From Ceratorhiza oryzae-sativae (Eukaryota; Basidiomycota; Agaricomycetes; Cantharellales; Ceratobasidiaceae), in assembly GCA_030998015.1 (NCBI GenBank), contig JARWMV010000008.1:248001-312000 (forward strand): a DNA stretch of 64,000 nt, given 5' to 3'. The notes under the pieces are model-generated. The model worked only from the letters and a program-made list of their open reading frames with translations, ran no database searches and was not told where the DNA came from. Numbering within the stretch: the first letter of the stretch is position 1; each line of letters begins with the position of its first letter. The translations under genes were made by a program, and so were the position numbers. Positions 1 to 12,741 of the stretch are shown in pieces.

Positions 1-793
1 TTTGAAAGACAAACCTGGCAGACAGAGAGCGCTGGGTGGTACCTTGATTGGGTCGAGCGCAGGTCAGGAAGCCAAGTGGGGACTGAGAACGAGGACAAGG
101 GCCGGAGATGATCTTGAGATCAGGAGAGACGAACGGGGTTAAGCTCATTCTGCAGCATGTATGTGCCTATGTAAGTATGAAAGATATTGACAAAGGGGGT
201 TATTGAGAGGTTGCGTGGAAGTTCCTTCGAAAAGGCAGAATTTACGGAACACACAGCGGCTCGGACGGCGGATCTTTGGCGGAAACAGAAATTGAACATC
301 TGCTGTCACGTTTGATCGAATAACAATTCGGCCCTGGGGGAGAATCCTAAGCTTTGTTGTCGCCCAATCTGTGTTAGTTGGTGTTCCTGTCAGCGTGTTA
401 TTTGGATGAGGCCACGAGCCAACCGGACCTAGCTGTGTTTGAGATTTATCATGCATTGACCAAAACGAGTAGATATACGGTAATATTCACGACCGCAGTA
501 TCGAATGCTCTCAAGGCGTTTTGTTGTGAAGTTCAGAATGTGAGGTTTGTGGCGCCTGGTGGATCAGTAGCGTGGTAACCCTATCTCGGCGTGACAATTT
601 CCCGAATCTCGGATTTCTAACCAGATTTGCATTACCCTATGAGAGTGTTCGCCCATCATCTTTGTTCGATGGCTAGACTTGAATGTGAAAGGGGAGTGGT
701 TCGAAACATTTATGACTTGCGGTTTTGTCGGACAAAGCGCCAATAGCGCTTGCTATTTTTTGAAGCTGACCTCGTTCTACTATCGCCCTTCCG
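1..793. other. Intergenic, left edge
   Basis: No convincing gene is visible. Open frames here are short, lack family motifs and do not join across plausible splice sites. The last 100 bases should hold the promoter of the kinase-like gene that starts at 794. Confidence 0.5.
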
Positions 794-2148
794 ATGTCGA
801 CCTCACCTACCCAGCTATCCCTCAACATCGGCGCTGGCTCGCACATTCCTGAAGAGCGATCTGATGCTGAGAAACGATGGGTATCGTTCCAGCCCTATCT
901 TTTATCGAAAGGCTACGAGCTACGTCCCCGATACCGACCAGATTGGGTGCCCTCTTGGACCATCACGGGTGTTGAGCCATCTAAGTGCGAGGATTATCTG
1001 GACGTGCTGGTGAGCCATGTCGCCTCACTACAATTCTGGGACAATGCTCATTCCTCCTACGCTAGCCTCTACGTACACTTGATGCTACTAGAGTGCGAGA
1101 TAAACTCCAGGTTATTATAAAGATGGTGGTACCATCTGACACTGACCGGGAGGGCGAACAAGAACTCGAGATATTGCAACACTTCTCTTCTCCGCCCTAC
1201 AAAGATCAGCCGGCTAACCATGTTGTGCCCTGCCTCGACTGCTTCGCGATACCCGACGTCGATGGCGGGATGTTTTATGTTATGCCGCTCCTCAGCAAAT
1301 ACAAGAATCCTCCGTTCTACAACTTATCTGAGATACATGATTTCTTGACTCAGATATTTGAGGTAGGCGTGATCTGTTAGTACATTGCATTTTATCCAAT
1401 GTCCTCTCACAGGGACTCGAGTTTTTGCATGAGCATGGCGTGGCGCATTGGTAGGATGACCAGTTCGATTACTTGTTGCACCTATCGTTAACGAACCCTG
1501 ACGTTCAGTGATATCGCTCCAGCAAACATCATGATGGATAAGCAGCCACTCTACGACGAACCCTTTCACCCGTTCTTTCAGCATCGTGCTCTGGATGGCC
1601 TACGCCCACTTCCTCAAAAATATACTCGATCACAAAAACGTGTCCGGTACTACTACATTGACTTCGGCTATTCAAAATGGTTCAAAGACCCGTCGGATTC
1701 CCGGACTGTGACAGGAATCCACGCCAAGGAAGCGGCCCCAGAACAAGTGGAAGGGGCTGTCTACGATCCATTTAGAGTCGATATTTATCAACTTGGTGCT
1801 CTTCTCAGGAGAGATCTTATTCCTGTGCGTGCGCGCGTTTGACCCTCCTAGGCTATTGTTCTTTCGGCTAACACTTCGTACCAGAAATATGAGCACTTGA
1901 GCTTTCTCCTTCCCCTCGCTCGCGACATGACACGTTCGAATCCTCTGAAAAGACCCGCTCTGCAAACAGCCCGGCAGACCATGCATACCCACTTCGCCGG
2001 TCTTGCGGGATGGCAAACTAGATGGCCACTCATACCCCCCGAAGCGTCATTCACGCAAAAAATTGTTTTTGTGTTGTCAGGGGTTACAGCCGAGGTGGTG
2101 GCATTCTTGAGGCGGGTTCTTGGTCTGTTGTTCGTCCAACTACCATAA
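794..2148 (+). CDS. Protein-kinase-fold protein, paralog 1 (K1)
   Basis: Multi-exon gene running from ATG 794 to the TAA at 2146-2148. The N-terminal part (RPRYRPDWVPSW, then CED) precedes a kinase fold. The beta-3 lysine lies in QVIIKM, followed by a helix-C Glu-rich stretch (EQELEIL). The catalytic loop is HCDIAPANIMMD, so HRD has become HCD, and the codon for Cys is split by an intron (donor after GCGCATTG near 1483, acceptor just before TGATATCGC). The metal-binding loop is YYYIDFGYSK, with an APEQ motif after it. No glycine-rich ATP loop is visible, so nucleotide binding may be atypical. Residues K, HxD, N and DFG are all kept, which argues against a dead kinase. It faces its paralog at 3229-4546 tail to tail. 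Substrate and pathway are unknown. Confidence 0.8.
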
Positions 2149-3228
2149 CCCCCTGAACCAGATGGATACAATTTTTTGTATCAATTCGATTTACTGCGGA
2201 TGGCGCTTGCTGACACGTGATTCACCACGATACCCCAACTAAGCTCCCAAGGAAGATGAAATGCTACATAATTTACGCACAACGTTTTTTCAACGATCGC
2301 AGACACGGAATTCTGCGTTTCCATCCGGAACTCCTAGTATCTTACTCCAAATTTAAATGTATTCCCCGCTCTTGTGAGAATGGATGTTGTTCAACCAGGT
2401 CCTCAGGAACGAGAAAGCGATGTCGGGATTGCGCATAGGAACACCTGGAGTTCTCGTAAGATTCCAGCTGTTACAGGTGAGAGCTCGCGCTTGTTTGAAG
2501 CCTCCGCAACTCGAGAGGCAAACGCCCGATCTAGTCATGGAACACAAGAAGTATTCCCGAAGGATGGCCGTAATGTGACAGCATTCTAACTCAGTTCCGT
2601 CATGCCAGTAAAAGCGGAACCCAAGCTGTGAGTATTTGTAATTGAGGTTTTATCGGTGGAGAAGCGATAGATAGACGACAATCGCGAGTTGAAGCGTGAA
2701 GCACTATTTCCGATATAAAAGGCAGACTCAACGTTCCCCTAACCCGACGAGCTCAGCACGTATCAAGATTTTGTCATGAAATAGTCAAGTGGCGGTAGAT
2801 TTCCCAGTCAAACCTGTCGCAAGTCCCTCTGCAAGTCGGGGATACCATGATTTTGACGCCACGCGACTAGGTTAGCCACCTAATTAAGATGCATGCATTC
2901 TCTAGCGAGCTTGTTCAGTCAAATGCGAAAGGAATGCGCCTCCTCAATCCCACCATCCCTACTCTTTTATACACGGACAAAGAATAATAGAGGTCCGAGC
3001 ACGGCCAAGGTGGCAACCACTTGACCGTATTACGTGAGATGGCCAAACAATCAGCGGACTTTTAATTCTGGTACCCTCTGCCACTTTTGTCGCACTGTTG
3101 GTACTGTGTAGATCTCTGCATATATTGTGCATATTATCATAATATATCGTACCTCTCAGAGCGAGTGGATAATCCACATAACGTTACAAATGATACCCGG
3201 AAATACAATCAAGAGGCGCGCATCACCA
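2149..3228. other. Intergenic between convergent kinase paralogs
   Basis: Terminator side of both kinase-like genes. No gene is recognised. It contains copy 1 of a dispersed repeat (2961-3152). Confidence 0.5.
2961..3152 (+). repeat. Dispersed repeat, copy 1
   Basis: Similar, in the same orientation, to 7661-7832. Shared blocks in order are a CTTTTATACACGG-like start, TGGCAACCACTTGACCG, CAAACAATCAGCGGACTTT, GTAGATCTCTGCATATAT and TATCATAATAT. Divergence is roughly one base in five, with small gaps. It has no coding potential and no clear terminal inverted repeat, so it could be a solo LTR remnant or a short non-autonomous element. Confidence 0.65.
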
Positions 3229-4546
3229 TCAGCAACCAACAAGTAGCCGAAACGCGCTCTGAAGTATATGCACAATTTCAGACCTGATACCTATCCAGTA
3301 GAATATGATACGCTGTTTCATCGACGCGTCGGGTCGGATGATTGGCCATCTCTTCCTCCACCCACTCAGACTGCCAAATTGAGTATTGATCGCGCGACGA
3401 GCGACGGCAAGAGAAGGGCGCTTGGAGGGTTCTTCTTCAGTCATCTGGCGCACTATAGGTAGAAGGAAGGTCAAGGAGGTGTTTGACTATAGTGGCGCTG
3501 CGTCAACAATGGAAGAATAGGTCGGGGGAAATACCCACTGGAATAAGATCCCTCCTGAGGATGGCACCAAGCTGATATATGTCTGCCTTGAATGGATCGT
3601 ATGGCTCACCCTCCACCTGCTCGGGAGCTTGTTCTCTCGCCTTCCAGCCGGATAAAATCTTCTCTTCGCCCTCCTTGAAGCGCTTCGAGTAGCCAAAGTC
3701 GATGTAGTAGTATCGGACAGGCTTCTGCGACCGTACATATCGCGGGTAGAGTGGGGTCCGACTATCAAGAGCCTTGAACTCGTGATATGGATGAAAGGGC
3801 TTGGTGAAAAGAGGTCGAACATCTAGCATGATATTCGAGGATGCGATGTCACTGTACAAGGTGAGCGTCAGCTGTAAGAGCAGTATGTTTAAAGCCGTAC
3901 CAGTGAGCCACATTGTGCTTGTGAAGATACTCGAGTCCCTACAACCCCGATTAAGAATATGTCCCATAAACGTAATGCCAGGCTCACCTCGAAGATCTGG
4001 TCGATGAAATCCTGAATCTCGCCAAGATCCCAAAAGGGTGGGTAATTATAGTCAACCAACAGGGGAGTAACGATGAAAGTCCCGTTTGGTATGTCAGGTA
4101 CAGGGAACGTATCGAGACACGGCAGGACGTGGTTGTCTGGATCAGACCTGCGCTCGTCGCTTGAAAAATACTTTAGGATCTCGACTTCTTCTAAACCGTT
4201 TCGATCCTCGGGTGATGGAGAGAGTATTTTAATCGCCACCTGCTGGTTGTCTGATATTCGAGTCGCGTCGAGTATGTTTAGGGCCTAGCGCCCTTAGGTG
4301 AGATACTTGTACGACCTTGGGAGCGGGGCTTACTAGTGTGTCAGGCCGGTCTTCACACTCATAGGGCCATTTCCCGGTGGCACGCCAGGACGGAACCCAA
4401 CCGTGCCTATAGCGCGGACGGAGTTGATATCCTTTGGATAGGAGGTATGGCTGATAGGAGACCCAACGCATCTCGGCGGATGTGCGCTCCTCGGGACCAG
4501 ACGAGGTGATACCGAGGGCGAAAACGCGAGGGGCAAAGTCTGGCAT
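3229..4546 (-). CDS. Protein-kinase-fold protein, paralog 2 (K2)
   Basis: Paralog of the gene at 794-2148 on the opposite strand, from ATG 4546 to stop 3229. Landmarks in order are RPRYRHGWVPSW, CEDRPDTL, the beta-3 lysine in QVAIKIL, the catalytic loop HCDIASSNIMLD, the DFG-type loop YYYIDFGYSK and APEQVEGEPYDPF. The catalytic-loop Cys codon is split by an intron at the same place as in paralog 1, showing common descent of gene structure. The C-terminus ends in a helical WPIIRPDASMKQR region like its partner. As in K1, no glycine loop is visible. The predicted role is a cytosolic kinase-like protein of unknown substrate. Exon edges are by eye. Confidence 0.8.
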
Positions 4547-5130
4547 GGTTGGTCAAAGGGCTTCGAGCCGATGAGTCTAAATTTCGCAGCCAACTTGAGG
4601 TGCTGTGGAATGGGGAATATGTTACAGCGCAGTTTGTACGCTGTTGATTGAACCCAAGATATCCAGATAGCGAGGGCAGGTGTTTGTGCCCCAGGACTGG
4701 TTAAAGATATATAACAATGGTCGTGGGGTGAAGCAAGCGATAAAATGTGTCTGGACAATAAAACGCTGTCCCCATCTGCCTCAGTTGGCGGTAGTCAAAG
4801 ATAAGCATAGACAGATCTATGATCAGATTTGGGCACGTGGCGCTGAGCCTTTGTTTCGACAACCATGGCCACACATCCCAATTCTGTCTGTCCCGACATT
4901 TTGTCTGGTGCTGTGTCGCCCTTTGTCGAGATGCGTTACCCCTCATACAAGCAGGTATGCTATTTCTGTCCTTTACAGCAACCGGGTTGACATATATATT
5001 CTGTATCCCCCTCCGTCGGCTACACAAACATATTTTACACCCGCTCTTCGAACTCCGCTCAACACTGCGCCTTCTAATTGATCTATCGTGACCGCAAACT
5101 CTCACCCAGCTTATATCCTAATCAAAAACA
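4547..5130. other. Divergent promoter region
   Basis: Separates the minus-strand kinase-like gene from the plus-strand gene at 5131, so it should carry two promoters. No motif stands out and overlapping short frames look random. Confidence 0.4.
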
Positions 5131-6293
5131 ATGCCCGACTGGTTCGCGATCACTGGCGCCGTCGCCAATGTTGCCACCGCCTTCGATCTTGGTTATCGTT
5201 ACGGCCCCGAGAATATGCACCAAGATGCGGGCAATATCCTCCAGAAGGTTGACGAAATTCTCAAGCATTCGAATACAGTTCTAGAAAACCACAAGGACAT
5301 CATGGATGACACAGTGTATTCAGAACTGAAGGACAAGTATCGGCAGTAGGTAGCCACCCCGCTTGCCCTTGTTCCAGGTGCTTAACCTCTCTAAAGGCTC
5401 CACTGGCAAATGGCAGACGAGAGTCAAGGCGATCGTGCCATTCGGGATGAGATCATTCGCCAAAGCCGCATTCTTTCCCAGCTTTATGCTTCAAGAGAGT
5501 CCCGGTACGACCGTGCCAAGGAACTCCAAAAGACAGCGGAAAAATATCATACAAGTGTTTTGGTACGCGCAACCACACACTCGGCGGTTCGCTGGCTAAT
5601 TTTATGTTCAGTCTGCCAGCGAACTGGCTCATCTCAAGAAGAAAGGCAGAAGTCTAGCCATGTTCCCAGATGTTCAGACCCCGTCCTGCGATGCATCGCC
5701 CAAGTCCTATACATCATGGTTCTCCGTCTTTGGCAGGCGCAAGTTAGGTCTACCTCTGGGCGGTATGTCTCACACTGTATGGATACTGTTACCTGTGCTG
5801 AAACCGCCGTAGATGTCGAAAGTGCCGGATCGTCCGAGAACTCGAGCGTGACACCTCCGACTCGACCTGCAAGCCTCAGCAGTGCTTCAACCCTACAAGG
5901 CAAGTCCACATTCTCTATGCCGACTCTACATGTAGCTCATATCTTCCACAGAAGGATATATCGTTGCTGTGACTCATGTGCAGGACCTGACAGCTCAGCC
6001 CGCCGACGGCCAAACCGGAACGATGTACCGCCGTATGATCTCCTTTGAAGGCGCCGGCAAAAGGATTGATATCATCGGTCAATTCATCTCACTGACGTGT
6101 GGGCAAAGAATATAAACTAATACGAGCGTGTACAGATCCTAGGCATCACACATTGTCTGAGAATGCTGAGTTCATCGGTTCGTATTTTGTTGACCCACCT
6201 CTGGAACAACCGCAACTCATGGTTCAAACAGATAGTAATTCGCTCAGGGATATGACATTGTTGGGTGAACAACTTCTCAGTGGCGAGGTGTAG
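5131..6293 (+). CDS. Hypothetical multi-exon protein
   Basis: I do not recognise the family. The start is MPDWFAITGAVANVATAFDL, followed by a helical, coiled-coil-like stretch (ILQKVDEILKHSNTVLENHK). Further exons give LHWQMADESQGDRAIRDEII, a Ser/Thr-rich linker (SSENSSVTPPTRPAS), and a conserved-looking GYIVAVTHVQDL followed by MYRRMISFEGAGK. The last exon probably starts after an acceptor near 6142 and ends at the TAG of SGEV at 6293. The intron after base 5899 has a GC donor (CTACAAG|GCAAGT) and an ordinary CACAG acceptor, and it keeps the frame. A continuous frame over 5410-6048 exists but ignores these splice sites and breaks the conserved stretch. Exon edges, especially the last two, are uncertain. 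Confidence 0.55.
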
Positions 6294-9154
6294 GTCTCGC
6301 ATACCCGATCGTCAGATTATGGTTAACACATCTTGTCGTTAGACCCCAATCTAGTGTTGACATTACGGAAGCCAGCGCAACCCCAGGCAGGACACTCGAA
6401 TCCGCAATCGCTAACTTCAGGAGAATGTCGGTTGCCCAGTGAAGCGTGAATCGGATTTGGATAATTTTGTGTTGCTCACAACTCAGCATTGCCGTTTGTT
6501 ACTTTACTTTCCCTGTATTAGTTTTTGTAATAGGATTGGAGTTTTCATGATCAGCAAAGTGGGACGTCGTTTGCACCTTGAATGGGTGGGTGGCCAACTC
6601 GGCTGTATCGGAAATTAAGCCTGGAAGCCGGGTTTGAGGCCCAGAAAAATAAGCGTTGCGCGTTGAAAAGACTTCGGCTAGGGCCGAACAATACAAGTAC
6701 GCCTCTAGAAAAGGATAAGGCTATATATATGCGTGAGTTGACACAAAGGCGCCAACCTGTTAGTTTGGCTGCTCCCTCCTAAGTACCATGCGATATACGC
6801 ATATAGCGAACAAACCATCGCCCGAACACATGAGCCAAGGCCCATCCCCGATCTCATTACCGAAGCCTGGCTCCTCCATCGCCTTTGTCTCGTTCAGATG
6901 AATAAAAATTCCATCCTAGAAATATGTTGCTATGCAAACAATATGTTTCCCCATTGAGCCAGCTTGGGTTCTCGATTTTGACTGCCCCAATTTCCGAGAC
7001 ACGTAAGATGCATGGGAGGTTCTGATGGCCCAATGCACCGCATTCAGGGCTCTGAGGCGGCTATTTGACCGCACGGAGCAAAATAAATGGCCGACTAGTG
7101 TCGCAGGCATAGGAGGCGCTAGATATTCAAATAGGGAGCGAGAACCGCTGTGGATCGTTTCAATACCACGGCGAATCCCCCGCAGAAAGAACCATGTGAC
7201 GAGAAGAAAGGATCATACCTAGCGGAGATTGGCTTGGGATTGCCATGAAGTAAATAGGCCATGTCTGTAGCGTGAATTCGATGTTGCTTGGACCAAAGGC
7301 AGCCCAACCAGAAGTGGACCATGATTCCAAAGAAAGTGAATATTAAGTATAATGAGCCAGTATACGAGAAGCCCCATTGCTAGTACGAAGAGCATCATGG
7401 ACCCAGCAGGAACTACGTTCTTTCGCATATCTCCTAGTTTCAGTCAACTTATACATATAATCAGAGCCAGGATAATAGTTGAGCCAAAGATTTGTCCATG
7501 ATGAGTGAATGTCGGCATCCCAGTCGGGTGATCGAACTCATAAGATCAAAGCTAAAGACACGCTAGAACGAGTCACTCGCCCCACAAGATTTCCAGATCG
7601 CCCTCCGCAGCCATTCGGTCAGGTTGAGAGCAGGTCGCGGGACAGTGCCCAGCTCATCCTTGCTTTATACCCGGCCAGAGATCGTGTGGCAACAGTTTGA
7701 TCGGCGGGTCACGTGGGATGGCCCAAACAATTAGCGGACTTTCAATCTCAGGCCTTCCCCACCTTTGTAGGGGTGATCTTCACCAGTGGTGCTGTGCAGA
7801 TCTCTGCATATATCGCATAATATCATAATATGGTCTAGGTGAGGGACTAAGCAAATGTGTTAAACATGAGATAAAAGCGCTAACAAATACAAATACGGCC
7901 CGCATATTGCGATTATTGACCCCCCGACTACAGAAACATGTTCTGGAGAATATTAAGGTTGAGGTCTAATACATATCAATTATGGTATTCCTCGTCAAGG
8001 GATTCGGTGGGATAATCGGTCGCTTCCTCACACGTACTTAGAAGAGCAGGCTGCGTTGATGGTTTGTCTTGTTCAAGGATAAATTTAGATATTTACAGTG
8101 TTCTTCTTCAGTGATTAGGCACGCTATGGCTAGAACAGAGGTTAAGGTAGCGTAAGAACCGAGTGGCGCTGTATTTAGTGATGGGAAAAGCGCCAGAGGA
8201 ACATGTGCACCGGGGTTGGGACCACACCATATGCGCCACCAAGTCACATCCCACCAGGTCACGTGACAGGTTCTGCGCGGGAGTTGAACAAAAGTTGAGC
8301 ACACAATTGCTCCCCCCTACATGCGTTTCGCGTCCTATCGAAACTGTACAAACTGGTTTAGCCACATTTATATTCTAATAGAAATCCTCAAAATCCTGAT
8401 ACAACTAGCGCATGTACCAGGAATTAGAATGTCCGTAGGATCTCTAGATGTCGGCTGTGAATCAGCTATATGGGTCTCTATCGACTTGTTCAGGCACCTT
8501 TTACCTTCCTTTCTGTATTATAAAAATTCTGAACATCTAGTTCGAACAAATGAGTTGCGCTGGCCTAATTGGGCTGTGAGGCATGCACAAAATGCAGAGT
8601 AGCCTATGCCATCGGCAGTCCAGGATCTTATGAACACCCAAAAGCCTACACACCAAGGAGGAATTGATTGCAAGCTTCCTAAGGTATACTATAATAGCTT
8701 TTGTGGCAAATCTTAGTTAAATATCCAGTCTGAAACGGTACCTAACGGGGATTTCGTTACAGCCGGTTGGTGGTAAACCCACCCTATACACCCCTTGGAC
8801 GTATTTTGATGGCTTCAATATTATTGTTTGAACCATTGTTCAACTTGATTTAGAAAATTCTAATACCTCTCAAGGATGTGGTTATTGATGACCAGTTAAG
8901 CCTATTCAGTATTGGAATTCGTGTGGCTCGTTCGAGAGAGCCTTTGCTGAGCTCTGGCGATTCGTGCCGCCCCCACATTGCAGGGGAAAAAATGGGAACC
9001 ATCACCAGTATTGAAGTTTCATCCTAAAATCCCTTGAACTAAACTATAGCCTCATGGGGTTGAAATGAAATCTAAGCTAAATACATGCCTATACCCCGAC
9101 AATAGGAAATCTATGGGGTACACTAAAAATACCATATGATAATCGAAACCTTGC
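6294..9154. other. Long intergenic region, non-coding
   Basis: Nearly 2.9 kb without a supportable gene. Open frames are short and do not connect. It holds dispersed repeat copy 2 (7661-7832). The segment just before 9155 is the 3' flank of the TPR gene. Confidence 0.5.
7661..7832 (+). repeat. Dispersed repeat, copy 2
   Basis: Second copy of the repeat at 2961-3152, same strand. It starts with CTTTATACCCGG and contains CAAACAATTAGCGGACTTT and GCAGATCTCTGCATATAT, ending near ATATCATAATATGG. No open frame or target duplication is evident. Confidence 0.65.
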
Positions 9155-11557
9155 TCAGTGCCTTTCTAGACGACCGATTTCCGAACGGAAGAACGTGTAT
9201 TTCGGGTGATTTTGATTGTTGCTAATTTCTTGTAGAGCCTCTTTGAACAACCTGATAGCATTGTCCTTGTCCCGTTGAACTTGTTGCACGCCGTGGCGAT
9301 GGGACGACCGATATCTCTTCGAATATGCATATGCCAAATTATCCAAACAATCAAGCCTGCGCCGACTTCCCGGCGGTGTCTGAGCAAGCGCTTGTTGGTG
9401 TAACATGACGGCATAATTGATCAACTCGAACTCTTCCACGACTCGGTATTTGGACATGAACGCTTTACCAAGTTGACCGGTCACACGAGCATGTTCCGGG
9501 CTACTAAACGGTGTCTCCTCGACGGACCTTTTGAAAAAGTCTATTGCTCTATCGAGGTCCTCGACGTTCCGCCCGAGATCTTTGTACTTGACATGGTAGG
9601 CTACTGCGAGACTGCTCTGGACTTCTGGTATGGCCGTGCTTTCCGGCTGGAGGAGGGTGAGAGCCTGTTCCTGGGTCTCAATCGCAGTTTGGACGTCCTC
9701 GGGATTCTTTTGGTCTTTAAACCGGGCGATCAGTGCATCTCCATATGTACGCAGCCGTTTGGGTCGCTCGGGACTCGCAGCAGGAGTAAGGGCGATCGCA
9801 CTCTCGAGGTGCTGAACCGCCTCGTTGATATGAGCTGGGTTCTGCGAGCGTTCGAATTTAGCCAAAAGCGCCTTGCCATAAGTACCCGCGAGTGGGGCTC
9901 GGGCCGGTGAGTCGGCCGGTAAGACTTGAATTGCCTGTTGGCAACTATCAAGCGCTTGGTCGAGATCTGCGTCGCTTTCCATGTGCATATACCGAGCAAG
10001 TTTGGCTTTAGCCATATCACCAAGGATCGCGGGACGAGCGGGACTATCTTGAGGTATAGTATTGAGCGCCTGCTGCAAGTTGTCCACCGCTGCACGAGCA
10101 TCTTCAGGATCGCCTGTATGCTCAAACTGCAGAGTCATGGTCTTTCCTAGCCCCTTGAAACTTTCTGCCTGAAGCTCGGCCTTGAGAACCGGGTCGGTCG
10201 TCCGAGCAGCGATTTCAGCAATCTTGACCTGAGAATCAACGGCCTCTTCGATATTGTCGACGTCCCCAAAATGGTCAAAGCGATCGATTAGGACTTTACT
10301 CAGTTTATTGACGACTTCTGCTTGTTTTTCGATCGGAATCTCTTGACGAGGGTCGTTCTTCGCCGCTTCGAGGATCCTCTTGTACGTTTCGATCGCCTCG
10401 TTGGCTGCTTCGATGCTCCCAGACTCGAAAAAGGCATCGGCGGCGACATCCGCTATTACTTCGGGTTCGGGGTTGGGGTTAGGCTGGGGGGTGAAGGTCT
10501 GAGGTGGTACAGGCATAGGGGTAACCGGACGGGAGGGGACAGGCGTCCCATTGAGAGTGGGCCGGGTGTCCTCGGAGCTGGGTTCGGGAGGCAGGAGAAT
10601 GACCGGCGTCGCGGGTCGGATAGCCGGCGTGCGTGGCCTCGATCCAGGTGTTGCGGGTCGGATAGCTGGCGTGCGTTGGCGTTGAACAGGTGTGGAAGGG
10701 CGAGGTGCTGCTATGTGGATAGGAGTAGTAGATCGGGTCGCGGGTTCCGCCTCTAATGGGACGGCTTGAGGATCTGGGGTAGGAGCGGTGCTGGGTTCAG
10801 GGGGAGTAGACGGCATGGAAGTAGGTTCTTCTTCGATTGGGTCGAGATTAGGGTTGTGTAGTTCTCCGACGATGGGTGGTGATTCCGAGTCTGGTGAAGA
10901 TATGGCAGGCAACGCTATGCCGGAGGCTTCAGCTGGTTGAATATCGGCTCCAGTCGTATTGAATAGAACTCCTAGTGATTTTGTGAGGGTCTAATCGTTT
11001 CTCAAGTAAACCACTCACCCTCTCCGTGAGGTCCGGATGGCTGGTCATCCACAGAGGAAATATCTGGGCCGGGCAATAGTACATTTTGTTGTTCTGGCAC
11101 CGTGGCGTCGGTAGATGGAAGGGAAACCATTGAAGTGGGTCGAGAGGAGGCCGTTATAACTGCATTTAGCAAATTCGGTTAGTGAGCTGCGGCAGGGGGC
11201 AAACGAATGCTTACCATCGAGTGCCTCCTGAGGAATTGGGGTACCATCAGGTTCGCCAACGAGAACCTGTTGAATTGTAGGGTCCTCAGGCTCGATGTGA
11301 CGTTCTGGGACACCCGCCTCCGCCGCTACGTTGGGCGTTGGATTGGTACCATCAGACGGCACATGGTGAATCATTGAATCTGGGGTAGAGGCGCGGGTTG
11401 GAAATGCAACATTTTGTTGACCCGCTAACACCTGGGTATCAAATTCGGCTGTTGTACTTGGGGCGGGCTCGTCGACAGGTTCTGCGGGTGGAGGTGGCGT
11501 CGGTGGCTGTTCCTGTGGCTCTCGTGATGGAGCCCCAAACTGAAATCCTCCCGGCAT
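9155..11557 (-). CDS. TPR-like repeat protein with proline-rich N-terminus
   Basis: Three exons: 11557-11215, 11159-11019 and 10971-9155. They sum to 2301 nt in frame, giving 766 residues. Introns have GTAAGC...GCAG and GTGAGT...CTAG borders. Roughly residues 1-290 are low complexity, rich in Pro/Thr/Ser/Glu, with a short internal repeat (IRPATPGSRPRTPAIRPATP). From about residue 300 to the end are successive helical repeats of about 50 residues of the form DLDQALDSCQQAIQVLPADS-P-R followed by G-ALLAKFE. These are the TPR-like repeats often seen in fungal TPR/CHAT or STAND proteins. No CHAT, NB-ARC or protease motif is attached, so this is a stand-alone scaffold. It is divergent from the DUF2235 cluster across 1.2 kb. 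A cytosolic adaptor role is inferred. Confidence 0.85.
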
Positions 11558-12741
11558 CCAAAGGGGCTCTATTTGCCAATGTCATGATTGTCATCATCAA
11601 AACTAATCTAACAGACCGTCATCGATGGTGCTTCTCCTTGATGGGGGTGGTGGTCGCCCAGACATGGCTTGTGATTATAATAAAGGTTCTTGATCTGAGC
11701 TCTCCTGGCAAAGTCTAGTATTTATGGAAGCACCGGGTAGGGAGAACCAAGCGTCAGTTGCTCATCGGCGGCTATTTCGTGTATCTGCGGAGGGTCGCTG
11801 CTCATCCCGTGAAGTTCTACCTACTTTATCATTCAAATTGTGGAAGAGGAGCAAAGAAACCTTGTCTACTGAAGAGGGGAAAAAAAGCTTGCGCGCCGAT
11901 GGGGAGAAGAACAGGGTACGGGTGGGCTATCGAAAAACTGGCGACTTTCGGTCGGAGATCAAGCTGCTCATCACCTCGTGTATGCAGCGCCGTTTCAGCT
12001 TCAGCGTGCGCCTCGAGTGAGGTCATCGATAACGTCACCCCTGGTACACACGACGTGTGTCTGCTCTATAAGTCTTTTGTGTGCCCATGGATCATCGTGT
12101 GGTGGATAGGTGCGCACGATATACAACTAGATAAGTGGTATGTGCTTGGCTAAGTCAGTATATCACACTAGTCACACACGAGCCAGGCGCCTTGCATCGG
12201 AGCTGAGATGTGGGCTCACCAACCCTGGGCGCTTCTCCGGAAGCACCATCCGACGAAGTCCGGGGTACAATTAGGCGCCAGCAGACAGGCAAACATGGAG
12301 CGTCTTACTGGCGCTTACCAACCTCCATCATCATCTACCCGTGCCGGACAAGCTTGTCACTGCATCACAGAGTTTTGTCGACTTTTTATCGACAGCTTAA
12401 ATTCAATTATTTTAAAGCGCTGAACAGCGTCCTTGCTGCGTGCATTCCATGTTCTGCAGCACGCCACATCCACGAGGATCCTCTCCTAGAAGCACACTTA
12501 CAATGGATAATACGGTTTCGGAGCTGAAATCTCAGGCACTTTTGACCCTCTTTCTGGATCCTTCACCAGAAGACCCGTCACGATTGTGTCTTGCGCAGCC
12601 GTCCCTCCCTCTTGCCCACATACGATCTGTTGGGCGTAGCCCGCTTGCTTACTCCAGCTCTTTCATTCGCGGCCTGATTAGCAGTCGGGTCTGCTGGCTC
12701 ACGCAATGACGGGTTTGGCCTCCGACCACTCCCACCCTCAG
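11558..12741. other. Divergent promoter region, TPR gene / DUF2235 cluster
   Basis: About 1.2 kb between two start codons pointing apart. Overlapping short frames show no family motif. It should contain the promoters of both neighbours. Confidence 0.45.

Noticed and set aside
5410..6048. Single 212-codon frame as an intronless gene
   Set aside because: It reads through two intron-like segments and destroys the protein-like stretches found in the spliced frames.
9473..10756. Plus-strand frames of 145 and 144 codons opposite the TPR gene
   Set aside because: Antisense shadows of a well-supported repeat-coding exon; Gly/Arg-rich composition typical of a reversed frame.
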